From: CAWCDJ01 sp963796675
Lineage (GTDB): Bacteria > Acidobacteriota > Terriglobia > Bryobacterales > Bryobacteraceae
Assembly (NCBI GenBank): GCA_963796675.1
Contig: CAWCMS010000013.1
Span: 124,001 to 188,000, forward strand
Direction: 5' to 3'
Length of the DNA: 64,000 nucleotides
Below, piece after piece: positions 1 through 9,005 of the stretch; the stretch's first letter is position 1, and each line of letters starts with the position of its first letter. Position numbers and translations under genes: made by a program. Below the pieces are notes generated by a model. That model saw nothing but the letters and a program-made list of their open reading frames with translations, was not told the DNA's origin and made no database searches.

Positions 1-1426
1 CGGCCGCGAGCTGCCGGACGCCGACGCCGCCCGCGGCATCGAGCGTCACCTGGTAGAGCGGCAGGTCGCGCTCTTGGACGACGTAGCTGCCGTTCTGCAG
101 GTTGTTGGCGTCGGCATCGGTGATGACTTCGAACGGATTCGGTGCCGTGGCGCGGACGCGGAACTGTGCGCTCGAAGCCTCGTAGTTGCCGTAGCTGTAA
201 CAGCGGCCGATGCAGACGCGGTCGAGCATGTGGGTGACGGGATTGGTGCGGCTATCGGCGAGATCGATGCCGTTCACCACTCGCTGCGAGGGAGGAAGCT
301 GCGCCACCGCCGCCGCCATCTGGTCTTCGACGCGGTTCAGCGCGCCCTCATCGGCATAGAGGAAGCCGAAGAACAGCAGGCCCGAGAAGGCCAGCACCGC
401 TTTCGCCAGACGCGGAGGCGCGGCGCACGCCGTCCAGCCGCAGAGGCAGATGCCCAGCGGCAGCGACATACGCTGCGCCAGGAAGACCAGCGCGTGATGG
501 TAGCCCGGCAGCAGGATCCAATTGGGGATGACCACGATGCCCGCGGCGGTCAGCATCGAGACCTGAAACAGCGTGCCGGAGAAGAGGCTCCCGGTTCCCT
601 CACGCTTCGACCGCTCCGCCGCCAGCCAGACCCAATAGAGCAGCAGGCCGAGCGCGGGCACCCAGAACTTCGAACCATAGACCGCCAGCTGGTCGATGCC
701 CAGGGCGGACTCGATCTGGTCGCCAAACCATCGTGTAGGCACCAGGAATCGCAGGACGAACGCCCCGGCAACCAACAGCGCGAGAGCGACCTTCGGGCGG
801 ATCGAAAGGTGCTTATAGGCGAGCACCGCGACCGCCCAGGCCACGGGCAGGCCATGCGCCGTATACGCGAGGGCGAGCCATGGCACCGCGATCCACGAGC
901 GTGGCGGGCGCCACTCCCAGGCCAGGGCCATGGCCCAGAACGAGAGGCCCAGGCCGATGTAAAAGTTGAACAGGCCCATGTGGAGTGTCCAGCCATAGGC
1001 CAGCATGGCGATGGCCGGAAACACTTCGAACGCCGTGCGGCCCGTCGCGGCACGCAGGAAGGCGAACGCTCCCCAAACCAGCGTGAGGACCGCAAGCGCC
1101 ACGGGAATCCGCTGCGCCGCTTCGAGCCCAAGGGGAAGCAGGCGGCTCAGCATCAGGTCAAAGAGCACGTTGGTGGTTTGCGGCACCACCATCAGGCCGG
1201 AAGCCTTACCCTGTCCGATGAAGCCGGCGAGCCACGCGTTATAGAGATGGCTCGCCAGGTCGCCCGCCTGCACCCGGGAATGCCAGAAGCACGGAACCAG
1301 GACGGCCGCGGAGAGCACGGCGTATCCCGCCGGGGTTCCGAGAAACGTGGCGATCCGCCCCGGTGCCGCGGGCGCGGGTGTGTGCTCTTCCTTTCGGGCC
1401 AGTCGCCTGGCCGCCCGTGTCGACAT
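1..1426 (-). CDS. Multi-pass membrane protein, GT-C-like (C-terminus beyond window)
   Basis: The minus-strand frame stays open from an ATG at 1426 to the window edge, so at least 475 codons are present and the C-terminus is missing. After a basic, Pro/Ala-rich N-terminus of about 25 residues comes a hydrophobic segment, then a loop with GDLASHLYNAW, followed by many more hydrophobic segments (for example WTLHMGLFNFYIGLGLSFW). An acidic residue and His in the first extracytoplasmic loop of a polytopic protein is typical of GT-C lipid-sugar glycosyltransferases, but I see no specific family signature. It is the last of three membrane genes downstream of nuoN. Confident that it is a real membrane protein gene; the glycosyltransferase idea is only an inference. 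Confidence 0.7.
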   Translation of the reverse strand, partial: MSTRAARRLARKEEHTPAPAAPGRIATFLGTPAGYAVLSAAVLVPCFWHSRVQAGDLASHLYNAWLAGFIGQGKASGLMVVPQTTNVLFDLMLSRLLPLGLEAAQRIPVALAVLTLVWGAFAFLRAATGRTAFEVFPAIAMLAYGWTLHMGLFNFYIGLGLSFWAMALAWEWRPPRSWIAVPWLALAYTAHGLPVAWAVAVLAYKHLSIRPKVALALLVAGAFVLRFLVPTRWFGDQIESALGIDQLAVYGSKFWVPALGLLLYWVWLAAERSKREGTGSLFSGTLFQVSMLTAAGIVVIPNWILLPGYHHALVFLAQRMSLPLGICLCGWTACAAPPRLAKAVLAFSGLLFFGFLYADEGALNRVEDQMAAAVAQLPPSQRVVNGIDLADSRTNPVTHMLDRVCIGRCYSYGNYEASSAQFRVRATAPNPFEVITDADANNLQNGSYVVQERDLPLYQVTLDAAGGVGVRQLAA

Positions 1427-1453
1427 TACTGTGATGGTAGCGAAGCGAGGGGC

Positions 1454-1852
1454 CTACGCGCCGGGCTTTCCGGAAATCTGAAGCAGCGACTGGTAGAGCC
1501 TCTGCACAAGGCCGTAGCTCGAGGGGTCGGCGCGGGCCAGCCGGGCGATCACTTCATCCCGCTGCGAGAGGATGCGCTTCAGCGTCTGGTCCACTTCGGG
1601 AGGCTGACCGGTCATGGTGCGCACATGCTCGAAGAAGGAGGCGGCGAAATCGCGGGCCTTGCCGTAATTCTGCATGCTGGTCTGGAGGAACGTCATCCCC
1701 AACATGGAGCGGGCCAGGCAGAGCTGCTGCGCGGGCCGTGTCTCCTCCAGCCGCCGCTCCAGGCGGTTCGCACGCACGTACTCGGGCAGGAATCCGGCCA
1801 GAAAGACACCGAACAGCACGGCCGCACTCACCGCGACCTTCTTGCGGTTCAT
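1454..1852 (-). CDS. Hypothetical single-pass membrane-anchored protein
   Basis: A 132-residue protein. Residues 4-24 (VAVSAAVLFGVFLAGFLPEY) form one hydrophobic anchor after a basic MNRKK start. The remainder is a soluble, mostly helical, charged region with no motif I recognise. It starts 38 bases after the PGPGW-type gene and stops 27 bases before the polytopic membrane gene, so all three are probably co-transcribed as the tail of the complex I operon or from a nearby promoter. The lack of Cys pairs or a nucleotide-binding motif argues against an enzyme. Function unknown. Confidence 0.65.
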   Translation of the reverse strand: MNRKKVAVSAAVLFGVFLAGFLPEYVRANRLERRLEETRPAQQLCLARSMLGMTFLQTSMQNYGKARDFAASFFEHVRTMTGQPPEVDQTLKRILSQRDEVIARLARADPSSYGLVQRLYQSLLQISGKPGA

Positions 1853-1890
1853 CGCATACCTCTGTTCCCACTATGCAACAGGAACGCCGC

Positions 1891-2181
1891 TCAGGCCGGG
1901 TTCCCGGGACCGCTCCTGGTAGGACGCGCACACTTGGCGCGTACGGCCTCCCACCTTTGTTTGGACCATTCGAGCAGACGTTGTGCCCAGGGAAGGTCGC
2001 GCCGCAGGATGACCAAACCCAAAACGATCAGGGCGATTCCGGGTCCGGGGACAAGCGGGAGGGAGAGGATAGCGCCCACGACCAGCAGGCCGCAGCCCAC
2101 CAGCAGCCGCAGGTGTTTCGGCATCCGCGCAACCGCGGCTTCAAACCCCACGCTCCCATCGTAACCTTGCGCCGGAAGCAC
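1891..2181 (-). CDS. PGPGW-type two-helix membrane protein
   Basis: A small protein with one long hydrophobic region (GCGLLVVGAILSLPLVPGPG followed by IALIVLGLVIL). It carries the PGPG turn between two membrane helices that defines the PGPGW transmembrane family, and a basic/aromatic amphipathic tail. The start is uncertain. The longest frame begins at a GTG (2181) with no good Shine-Dalgarno sequence; an internal ATG at 2124 (MPKHLRLL) matches where family members usually begin and would give 77 residues. It lies 16 bases after the nuoN stop. Function of the family is unknown; the family call is fairly safe from the PGPG hairpin, the start is not. Confidence 0.6.
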   Translation of the reverse strand: MLPAQGYDGSVGFEAAVARMPKHLRLLVGCGLLVVGAILSLPLVPGPGIALIVLGLVILRRDLPWAQRLLEWSKQRWEAVRAKCARPTRSGPGNPA

Positions 2182-2197
2182 AAGGCCCGGACGAGGG

Positions 2198-3658
2198 TTA
2201 CTTCAGGAGACTCGAGGAGCGTCCTGCGAAATCGAGCACCCAATTCGGGAAGATGCCGAGAAACAGGGTTGCCAGGGCGGGCAGGATGAGGGCAGCGCCC
2301 AGACCGGGCGAGAGCGGTTCGGCTTGCTCGGCCGCTTCGCTCGGTTCGTGCATGTACATCATCACCAGGATGCGCAGGTAGTAGTAGGCCGCCACCGCGC
2401 TGTTCAGCAGGCCGAGCACGGTCAGCCAGACCAGGTGCGATTCGAGCGCCGCCTTGAAGATGTAGAACTTGCCGAAGAAGCCACCGGTGAGCGGGACGCC
2501 GATCAGCGAAAGCAGGAAGATGGTGAACATGGCGGCGGTGACGGGCTGCTTCTGCCCAAGGCCGGCCAGGTCTTTGATGTTCTGGTAACGCTCACCTTTG
2601 CCCGAAATATGCGTCACGACCGCGAAGGCGCCGATATTCATGAAGGCATACGCCGCGAGGTAGAACATGGCGGCCGCGGTCCCGATGGTCGAACGGGCGG
2701 TGAGTGCCACCATCACGTAGCCGGCGTGCGCGATCGAACTGTACGCCAGCATGCGTTTCACGTTGGTCTGGCGGATCGCCGCGAAGTTGCCGATGGTCAT
2801 CGAAGCCAGCGCCGAGATCCACACGATCGGTTCCCAACTGCTGCCGATGGGGCCGAAGGCGGTGATGAAGATCCGCAGAAATACCGCGAAGGCCGCGGCT
2901 TTCGGACCGGCCGAAAGAAACGCGCTGACCGGCGTGGGCGCACCCTGGTAAACATCGGGCGCCCAGATCTGGAACGGTGCGGCCGAAACCTTGAAGGCGA
3001 GGCCGACGAACATCAGGGCCGCCGCCAGCCCGATGAAGACGGCAGAGGGCGCGTTCGGCCCGGTCACCGCATCCCGCACGAGGTTGAGCCGGACAGTGCC
3101 GGTAGAGCCGTAAGTAAGCGCTACGCCATAAAGGAAGAACGCCGTGGCAAAGGAGCCGAGCAGGAAGTACTTCAGCGAAGCTTCGTTGGCCTGCTTATCC
3201 TCCCTCAGGTAGCCGGCCAGGACGTAACTCGAGATCGATGAAATCTCCAGGCCGATGAAGACCATGATGAGTTCGTTCGAGGCGACCATCAGGCACTGAC
3301 CGGCAATGGAGAAGAGGATCAGCGCATGATATTCGCTGGTCTCCGCATCCTGCCGGTCGAGAAAACGGTAGGAAGCGAGCACCACAAGAATGCCGACCGC
3401 GATCGCCAGCACGCGGAAGAACGTGGCGAAGCCATCCACCACGAGCATCCCGCCGAAAGCCGGGCCGGCCACGGTGTAGGCGTAAATCGAACCACCCATG
3501 GCGGCGACAAGAGCCAGCAGGCTCACATGCCCGAAGGCATGCGAGGAGCGGCGCTGCAAAACGGCATCGAGCAACATCAGCAATGTGCCGCCAACCGTGA
3601 GGATCGTCTCGGGCAGGAAGCGGATCAGGTCCACCGCGCTCGGAAAACTAACGGGCAT
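2198..3658 (-). CDS. nuoN: NADH-quinone oxidoreductase subunit N
   Basis: A 486-residue antiporter-like membrane subunit of complex I, the inner-membrane proton-pumping arm. It contains the family pattern of about 14 hydrophobic helices, the conserved Lys/Glu-containing antiporter core (LKYFLLGSFATAFFLYGVAL, FKVSAAPFQIWAPDVYQGAP) and RMLAYSSIAHAGYV. Length is normal for NuoN. Its first 11 bases overlap the end of nuoM, and it is the last nuo gene of the operon. The Pro-Trp-Ala-Pro-Asp-Val-Tyr-Gln-Gly stretch separates it from NuoL and NuoM paralogues. Expected partner subunits NuoM and NuoL are encoded immediately upstream. Confidence 0.96.
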   Translation of the reverse strand: MPVSFPSAVDLIRFLPETILTVGGTLLMLLDAVLQRRSSHAFGHVSLLALVAAMGGSIYAYTVAGPAFGGMLVVDGFATFFRVLAIAVGILVVLASYRFLDRQDAETSEYHALILFSIAGQCLMVASNELIMVFIGLEISSISSYVLAGYLREDKQANEASLKYFLLGSFATAFFLYGVALTYGSTGTVRLNLVRDAVTGPNAPSAVFIGLAAALMFVGLAFKVSAAPFQIWAPDVYQGAPTPVSAFLSAGPKAAAFAVFLRIFITAFGPIGSSWEPIVWISALASMTIGNFAAIRQTNVKRMLAYSSIAHAGYVMVALTARSTIGTAAAMFYLAAYAFMNIGAFAVVTHISGKGERYQNIKDLAGLGQKQPVTAAMFTIFLLSLIGVPLTGGFFGKFYIFKAALESHLVWLTVLGLLNSAVAAYYYLRILVMMYMHEPSEAAEQAEPLSPGLGAALILPALATLFLGIFPNWVLDFAGRSSSLLK

Positions 3659-5177
3659 TGGCGGCCTCCACCCGGGCGGGAGCCTTCACCTGGAAGGGCA
3701 CGTTCACCTGTGTCTGTTCGAGGACCCGCGCCGTGACCTTGCCCACCGGCGGTAGAAAACTTTGCGAATAGATTCCCATCCAAACCATCATCGCGATCAG
3801 CGGAACGATCGCCGCCCACTCCCTCAGTTTCAAGTCGAAGACGTGGTGTTTCACTTCGTCCCCGGCTTCGCCGTAGAACACGCGCTGGTACATCCAGAGC
3901 ATGTAGCAGGCGGAGAGAATCACGCCGATCGAGGCGAAGATCGCCCACTTGTAATTGGCGATCGCGGTACCCTGCAGCACCAGGAATTCGCCCACGAAAT
4001 TATTGAGCAGCGGCAGCCCGATGCTGGCCAGCGTGGTAATCAGAAAGGCGGTGGACAGCCAGGGTGCCGCGGTGGCCACGCCGCCGTAATCCTTGATTTC
4101 GAGCGAGTGCCGGCGCTCGTACAGAATGCCCACCAGCACGAAGAGCGCCCCGGTCGAGATGCCGTGGCTCAGCATCTGGTAGACCGCGCCATCGAGCCCC
4201 AACTGGGTAAAAGAGAAGATGCCGAGGACCACGAAGCCCAGGTGGCTCACCGAGGAGTACGCCACCAGCTTCTTCATGTTGGGCTGCACCATCGCCACCA
4301 GCGCGCCGTAGATGATCCCGATGATCGCCAGCACGACGATCCACGGGGCGCAGCGCCGGGCGGCGCTGGGAAACAGCGGCAGGCAGAAGTGCAGGATCCC
4401 GTAAGTCCCCATCTTCAGCATGACGGCGGCCAGCATCACGGAGCCCGCCGAGGGAGCTTCCACGTGAGCGTCCGGCAGCCAGGTATGCAGCGGAAAGAGC
4501 GGGACCTTGATGGCGAAGGCGACGAAGAATGCCAGGAAGAGCAACATCTGCTCGCCCGGCGCGAGCGTCAGGTGCCCGGTCGACAGCATATCGACGATCG
4601 CGGGATAGCTGAACGTCTGGGTGCGGTTGTAGAGGTAGATGATCGCCGCCAGCATCAGCACCGAGCCCGCCATCGTATAGAGGAAGAACTTGACGGCGGC
4701 GTAGATGCGGCGGTCGTGACCCCAGATGCCGATCAGGAAGTACATCGGCACCAGGCAGATTTCCCAGAACACGTAGAACAGGAACAGGTCCTGCGCCAAA
4801 AAGACGCCGATCAGGCCGAACTCGAGCAGCAGCAGGAAGCCGTAAAACTCCTTCACGCGGTTCTGCACGTAACGCCAGGAGATCAGAACGCAGATGGGGG
4901 TCAGCAGGGTCGAAAGCAGAATCAGCCAGAGGCTGATGCCGTTGACCGAGACGGCGAAGTGAATATCGGGCGAGGCGATCCAGGGCCAGTCGATGCCGAA
5001 CTGTTCGCCCGGCAGATTGCGGTCGAACCAGTTCAGCAATCCGAGCGAAAGCACGAAGGTCGCGAGCGAGACCACCAGCGCCCAATAGCGGCTGCCCTGC
5101 GGCGACGACCGCGGCACCACCAGAGCGGCCAGGAACCCGGCGAGCGGCAGCAGCAGAACTACCAGCAGCAGGTTCAT
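3648..5177 (-). CDS. nuoM: NADH-quinone oxidoreductase subunit M
   Basis: A 509-residue antiporter-like subunit of the complex I membrane arm. Diagnostic stretches include NGISLWLILLSTLLTPICVL, the core PLFPLHTWLPDAHVEAP, KKLVAYSSVSHLGFVVLG and the downstream GGVATAAPW region. All are typical of NuoM and distinguish it from NuoN (APDVYQG) and NuoL (YVWLPDAMAGPTPVSALIHA). It shares 4 bases with nuoL upstream (ATGA-type overlap) and 11 bases with nuoN downstream, so translation is probably coupled. Length is normal. The reading frame is intact throughout and no key Lys or Glu appears lost. Confidence 0.96.
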   Translation of the reverse strand: MNLLLVVLLLPLAGFLAALVVPRSSPQGSRYWALVVSLATFVLSLGLLNWFDRNLPGEQFGIDWPWIASPDIHFAVSVNGISLWLILLSTLLTPICVLISWRYVQNRVKEFYGFLLLLEFGLIGVFLAQDLFLFYVFWEICLVPMYFLIGIWGHDRRIYAAVKFFLYTMAGSVLMLAAIIYLYNRTQTFSYPAIVDMLSTGHLTLAPGEQMLLFLAFFVAFAIKVPLFPLHTWLPDAHVEAPSAGSVMLAAVMLKMGTYGILHFCLPLFPSAARRCAPWIVVLAIIGIIYGALVAMVQPNMKKLVAYSSVSHLGFVVLGIFSFTQLGLDGAVYQMLSHGISTGALFVLVGILYERRHSLEIKDYGGVATAAPWLSTAFLITTLASIGLPLLNNFVGEFLVLQGTAIANYKWAIFASIGVILSACYMLWMYQRVFYGEAGDEVKHHVFDLKLREWAAIVPLIAMMVWMGIYSQSFLPPVGKVTARVLEQTQVNVPFQVKAPARVEAANAR

Positions 5178-7012
5178 CGGAGGCCTCCCGCGAGTCCGAG
5201 GGTGACGATCACCGCCACCGAGCCCAGCAGGACCCAGGTGGCGTAACTCCTGATATTCCCGGATTGGATCAGCCTCAGCACGCCGCCTATGCCGCGCGCC
5301 GCCTCACCCACGCCGTTGACCGTTCCATCGATCAGGCCCGCATCCATTCCCTTCCAGAGGACCACGCGCGAGCCGTCTATCACCGGCTTGACCACCGCGG
5401 CGTCATAGACCTCGTCGACGAAGTACTTGTTGTAGACCAGGGTGTACAGGCCCTTCATGCTATTTGCCAGCGAGTCCGCGGTCTGCGGCCGCGCCACGTA
5501 CATGTACCAGGCGACAAAGATTCCGAGGAGCCCGGCGCCGGTTGAGATCAGCATCAGGCTGAGATCCTCAGGTACCTCGGCGGCGGGGAAGATGCTGCTG
5601 AGAAAGTCCGGGACCTTGAAGAGGAACCCGCCGGTAAGCGAGAGCACCGCCAGGATGGCGAGCGGCAAGGTCATCACCGCGGGCGATTCGTGCGGATGCT
5701 CGTGGCCGCGGTATTCGCCGAAGAAGGTCAGGAACATCGCACGGAAGACGTAGAAGGCCGTGAGGCCGGCAGTCAAGGTGCCGAGCCAGTACATCCAGGG
5801 CGCGTGATGGTAAGCCGCCAGCAGGATCGCGTCCTTACTGAAGAAGCCCGCAAAGGGCGGCACGCCGGCGATGGCCACGGCCGCGCACATCATCGTCAGG
5901 AAGGTCCACTTGATCTTTTTGCGCAGGCCGCCCATGTTGCGCATGTCCTGTTCACCGGAGAGTGCGTGGATCACGCTGCCCGAACCGAGAAAGAGCAGGG
6001 CCTTGAAGAAGGCGTGCGTCATCAGGTGGTAGATGCCGGCCGAAAACGCCCCCACGCCCACGCCGACGAACATGTAGCCGAGCTGCGAAACCGTGGAGTA
6101 CGCGAAAACTTTCTTGATATCGTTCTGCGCCAGGCCGATGGTGGCCGCGAAGAACGCGGTCGCGATGCCGATGATGGCGATCACTTCCATCGCCGCCGGA
6201 GCGTGCGTGTAGATGACCCAGGACCGCGCCGTCATGTAGACGCCCGCCGTGACCATGGTGGCGGCGTGGATGAGGGCGGAGACCGGCGTCGGACCGGCCA
6301 TGGCGTCGGGCAGCCAGACGTACAGAGGAATCTGCGCCGACTTGCCGCAGGCGCCCACCATCAGCAGCAGGCCGATGATCGTCAGCACCGATTCGGGAGC
6401 CGAAGGAGCCTGGTGGAACACCGTCGCGAAATCGAGCGATCCGAACTGCTTGAACATGTAGAACATGGCCAGCGAGAATCCGAAATCGCCGATGCGGTTG
6501 ACGATGAAGGCCTTGTTTCCGGCGTTGGTGGCGAACTTCTTATCGAAGTAGAAGCCGATCAGCAGGTAGCTGCAGAGGCCCACGCCTTCCCAACCGACGA
6601 ACAGCACCAGGTAGTTGGCGGCCAGCACCAGGGTCAGCATGAAGAACATGAAGAGGTTCAGGTACGCGAAGAAACGGTAGTACCCTCCCTCGTGAGACAT
6701 GTAGCCGACCGAGTAAATGTGGATCAGTGAGCCGATGCCCGTCACCACCAGCAGCATCACGGCGGTGAGCCGGTCGACTGACATATCGCAGGAGATATTC
6801 AGCGCGCCGCTCTGGATCCAGGTGAAGTAGTGCTCGACATAGGGAGCATGAAGATCGCCCAGGCCCGCCAGCGTCTTCAAAACCCAGAGGAACGAGAACA
6901 GCACGCTGCCAACGGCGACCGCGTTCACCACGCCTTTGGAAAACCGGCGGCCGAACAGGCCGTTGATGAGGAAACCCGCCAGCGGAAGGATTGGTATGAG
7001 CCAGAGTTGCAT
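5174..7012 (-). CDS. nuoL: NADH-quinone oxidoreductase subunit L
   Basis: A 612-residue distal antiporter-like subunit of complex I. It shows GWEGVGLCSYLLIGFYF, the central YVWLPDAMAGPTPVSALIHA signature and KKVFAYSTVSQLGYMFVGVG. The C-terminal region has an extended amphipathic part followed by a last transmembrane helix (YATWVLLGSVAVIVTLGLAGG), consistent with the lateral helix HL that braces the membrane arm. The start (MQLWLIPILPLAGFLINGLFG) follows the nuoK stop directly. Length is typical for NuoL. Confidence 0.96.
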   Translation of the reverse strand: MQLWLIPILPLAGFLINGLFGRRFSKGVVNAVAVGSVLFSFLWVLKTLAGLGDLHAPYVEHYFTWIQSGALNISCDMSVDRLTAVMLLVVTGIGSLIHIYSVGYMSHEGGYYRFFAYLNLFMFFMLTLVLAANYLVLFVGWEGVGLCSYLLIGFYFDKKFATNAGNKAFIVNRIGDFGFSLAMFYMFKQFGSLDFATVFHQAPSAPESVLTIIGLLLMVGACGKSAQIPLYVWLPDAMAGPTPVSALIHAATMVTAGVYMTARSWVIYTHAPAAMEVIAIIGIATAFFAATIGLAQNDIKKVFAYSTVSQLGYMFVGVGVGAFSAGIYHLMTHAFFKALLFLGSGSVIHALSGEQDMRNMGGLRKKIKWTFLTMMCAAVAIAGVPPFAGFFSKDAILLAAYHHAPWMYWLGTLTAGLTAFYVFRAMFLTFFGEYRGHEHPHESPAVMTLPLAILAVLSLTGGFLFKVPDFLSSIFPAAEVPEDLSLMLISTGAGLLGIFVAWYMYVARPQTADSLANSMKGLYTLVYNKYFVDEVYDAAVVKPVIDGSRVVLWKGMDAGLIDGTVNGVGEAARGIGGVLRLIQSGNIRSYATWVLLGSVAVIVTLGLAGGLR

Positions 7013-7321
7013 TTAGTTCTTCATGGAATCGACGTCGTCGATGTTCAACGTCGCCCGGTTCTTGAATACGGTCAGAATGATCGCCAGCCCCACCGCGGCT
7101 TCGGCCGCCGCCACCACCATCACGAAAAACGTGAACAGGTGGCCGTCGACCTGCTTCAACTGATAGGAGAACGTCACGAACGTCAGGTTAACGGCGTTCA
7201 GCATCAGCTCGATCGACATGAACACGGTGATGATGTTCCGCCGGAAGAGGAATCCGGCCACGCCCAGCACGAACAGCACCGCGCTCAGCGTGAGGAACCA
7301 GGAGATTGGGACTTGGTTCAT
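7013..7321 (-). CDS. nuoK: NADH-quinone oxidoreductase subunit K
   Basis: A small three-helix membrane subunit of complex I, 102 residues from the ATG at 7321. I chose this start over the longer one at 7351 because MNQVPISWFLTLSAVLFVLG aligns with the usual NuoK N-terminus and begins just after the nuoJ stop. The conserved membrane Glu residues are present in FMSIELMLNAVNLTFVTFSY and in AAAEAAVGLAIILTVFKN. These Glu residues belong to the central hydrophilic proton axis of the membrane arm. It sits between nuoJ and nuoL, as in most nuo operons. Confidence 0.94.
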   Translation of the reverse strand: MNQVPISWFLTLSAVLFVLGVAGFLFRRNIITVFMSIELMLNAVNLTFVTFSYQLKQVDGHLFTFFVMVVAAAEAAVGLAIILTVFKNRATLNIDDVDSMKN

Positions 7322-7322
7322 C

Positions 7323-7823
7323 TCAGTCCATTTCCTTTCGCGCCAGCACAATGGCGCCCAGAATAGCGATCAGGATCAGGATCGAGGTGACCTCGAAGGG
7401 CAGCAGGTACTTGGTGAACAACGCCATGCCCACATCGCGCGCGGTGCCGCCGGTGAAGCCGCCGAACCGCACCATGGTGTTCGATGGATACAGGCGCTGG
7501 ACGAACCAGGTCAGCAGGCCGAGCAGCACGATCAGCAGGGGTACGCCCAGCAATTGCACCATGAAGGAGCGGCCCTTGCGGGTTTCGGCGCCCGCGTTCA
7601 GCAGCATGATGACGAACAGGAACAGCACCATGACTGCGCCGGCGTAGACAATGACCTGCGCCGCGGCGATGAACTCGGCTCCCAGCAGGAGGTACAGGAT
7701 CGCCAGCGAGCCCATCACGCCGATCAACGAGACCGCGCTCGAAATCGGGTGGGACTGCACCACCACATTGATGGCGCATACCACCGCGATGATCGCGAAA
7801 ATCAGAAAAAGTATGACGTCCAT
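7323..7823 (-). CDS. nuoJ: NADH-quinone oxidoreductase subunit J
   Basis: A 166-residue membrane subunit of complex I with five hydrophobic segments. It contains the conserved stretch YLLLGAEFIAAAQVIVYAGA followed by VMVLFLFVIMLLN, the NuoJ hallmark around the pi-bulge of helix TM3. It begins immediately after the nuoH stop (7824) with no intervening gene. In canonical operons nuoI lies between nuoH and nuoJ, so this junction is where nuoI is missing. The stop is one base before the nuoK ATG, so the two are probably translationally coupled. Confidence 0.95.
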   Translation of the reverse strand: MDVILFLIFAIIAVVCAINVVVQSHPISSAVSLIGVMGSLAILYLLLGAEFIAAAQVIVYAGAVMVLFLFVIMLLNAGAETRKGRSFMVQLLGVPLLIVLLGLLTWFVQRLYPSNTMVRFGGFTGGTARDVGMALFTKYLLPFEVTSILILIAILGAIVLARKEMD

Positions 7824-9005
7824 TCAGGAAACCAAAGCCACCAGCAAGCCGGTGATCAGCAGGTTGACTAAGGCGACCGGGAAGAGGAACTTCCACGCGA
7901 AGCCCATCAGTTGGTCATAGCGGAAGCGCGGGAGCGTCCCGCGAATCCAGATAAAAGCGAAGAGGATCGTGCCCGTCTTGGCGCAGAACCAGAACAGCGG
8001 GAGCAGCCAGCTCTGCACAATCGGCAGAAGGAAAAAGCCGGCGATCCCGAGAAATACCACGCCGAAAACCGGGAAGGTATATTTGTCGCGTCTCCGCGCC
8101 GGGTTCATCCCGTGATACAGCGCGACCAGCCCGGCGATCGCGAAGATCGCCACGGGCACCAGGCCAGACCCGTATTGAGCGGGCCACGGCGCCACCCAGC
8201 CGCCCAGGAACAGCAGCGTCGCGAGCGCGCTCACCGTGATCATATTGGCGTATTCCGCCATGAAGAATGCGGCGAACTTCATGCTGCTGTATTCGGTGTG
8301 GAAGCCGGCCACCAGCTCATTTTCGGCCTCGGGAAGGTCGAACGGCACGCGATTGGTTTCGGCGAATCCGGCGATCAGGAAAATGATGAAGCTGATGATC
8401 TGCGGGAACGGCCCATGGAGCACGTTCCAGGTCAGGATACTGCCCGCTTGCCGCTCCACCAGTTCCCGGAGGCTCAAGGTGTTCGAGATCAGCAGCGGCG
8501 CGGCGATCGCGAGCGACAGCGGCAACTCGTAGCTGATCATCTGCGCCGAGCTGCGGAGTCCGCCGATCAGCGCGTACTTGTTGTTCGAAGCCCAGCCGGC
8601 CAGCGCGATTCCGTAGACGCCCATCGAGGAGACCGCCAGAATGAACAGCACGCCGATGTTGAGATCGGTGAGCTGCATGTAGGTCTCGTGGCCCAGCACG
8701 GTAATCTTGGGGCCGAAGGGAATCACCGAAATCGAAAGCAGCGCCATCGTGATCGCGAGGAAGGGCGCCGCCAGATAGAGCGGCTTGTTCACATAGGGCG
8801 GCAGCAGGTCTTCTTTCGTGACCAGCTTGATGACGTCGGCCAGCGGCTGCAGCAGACCGTGCGGGCCCACGCGATACGGCCCGGGGCGCAACTGAATATG
8901 CGCCAGCACCTTCCGCTCCACCCATTGCAGGTAGGCCAGCGTGGTCATAAGCACCGCGAAGACCACCGCCACCTTCACGAGAGTGATGATGATAAACGAA
9001 TCCAT
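7824..9005 (-). CDS. nuoH: NADH-quinone oxidoreductase subunit H
   Basis: A 393-residue membrane subunit that links the peripheral arm to the membrane arm and helps form the quinone chamber. Clear signatures are WVERKVLAHIQLRPGPYRVG, a PLADVIKLVTKED segment, and ETNRVPFDLPEAENELVAGF with EYSSMKFAAFF, all diagnostic of NuoH/ND1. The C-terminal part has RGTLPRFRYDQLMGFAWKF. Length is at the upper end of the family range. Its ATG overlaps the nuoG stop by one base (TAATG), indicating translational coupling. Confidence 0.96.
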   Translation of the reverse strand: MDSFIIITLVKVAVVFAVLMTTLAYLQWVERKVLAHIQLRPGPYRVGPHGLLQPLADVIKLVTKEDLLPPYVNKPLYLAAPFLAITMALLSISVIPFGPKITVLGHETYMQLTDLNIGVLFILAVSSMGVYGIALAGWASNNKYALIGGLRSSAQMISYELPLSLAIAAPLLISNTLSLRELVERQAGSILTWNVLHGPFPQIISFIIFLIAGFAETNRVPFDLPEAENELVAGFHTEYSSMKFAAFFMAEYANMITVSALATLLFLGGWVAPWPAQYGSGLVPVAIFAIAGLVALYHGMNPARRRDKYTFPVFGVVFLGIAGFFLLPIVQSWLLPLFWFCAKTGTILFAFIWIRGTLPRFRYDQLMGFAWKFLFPVALVNLLITGLLVALVS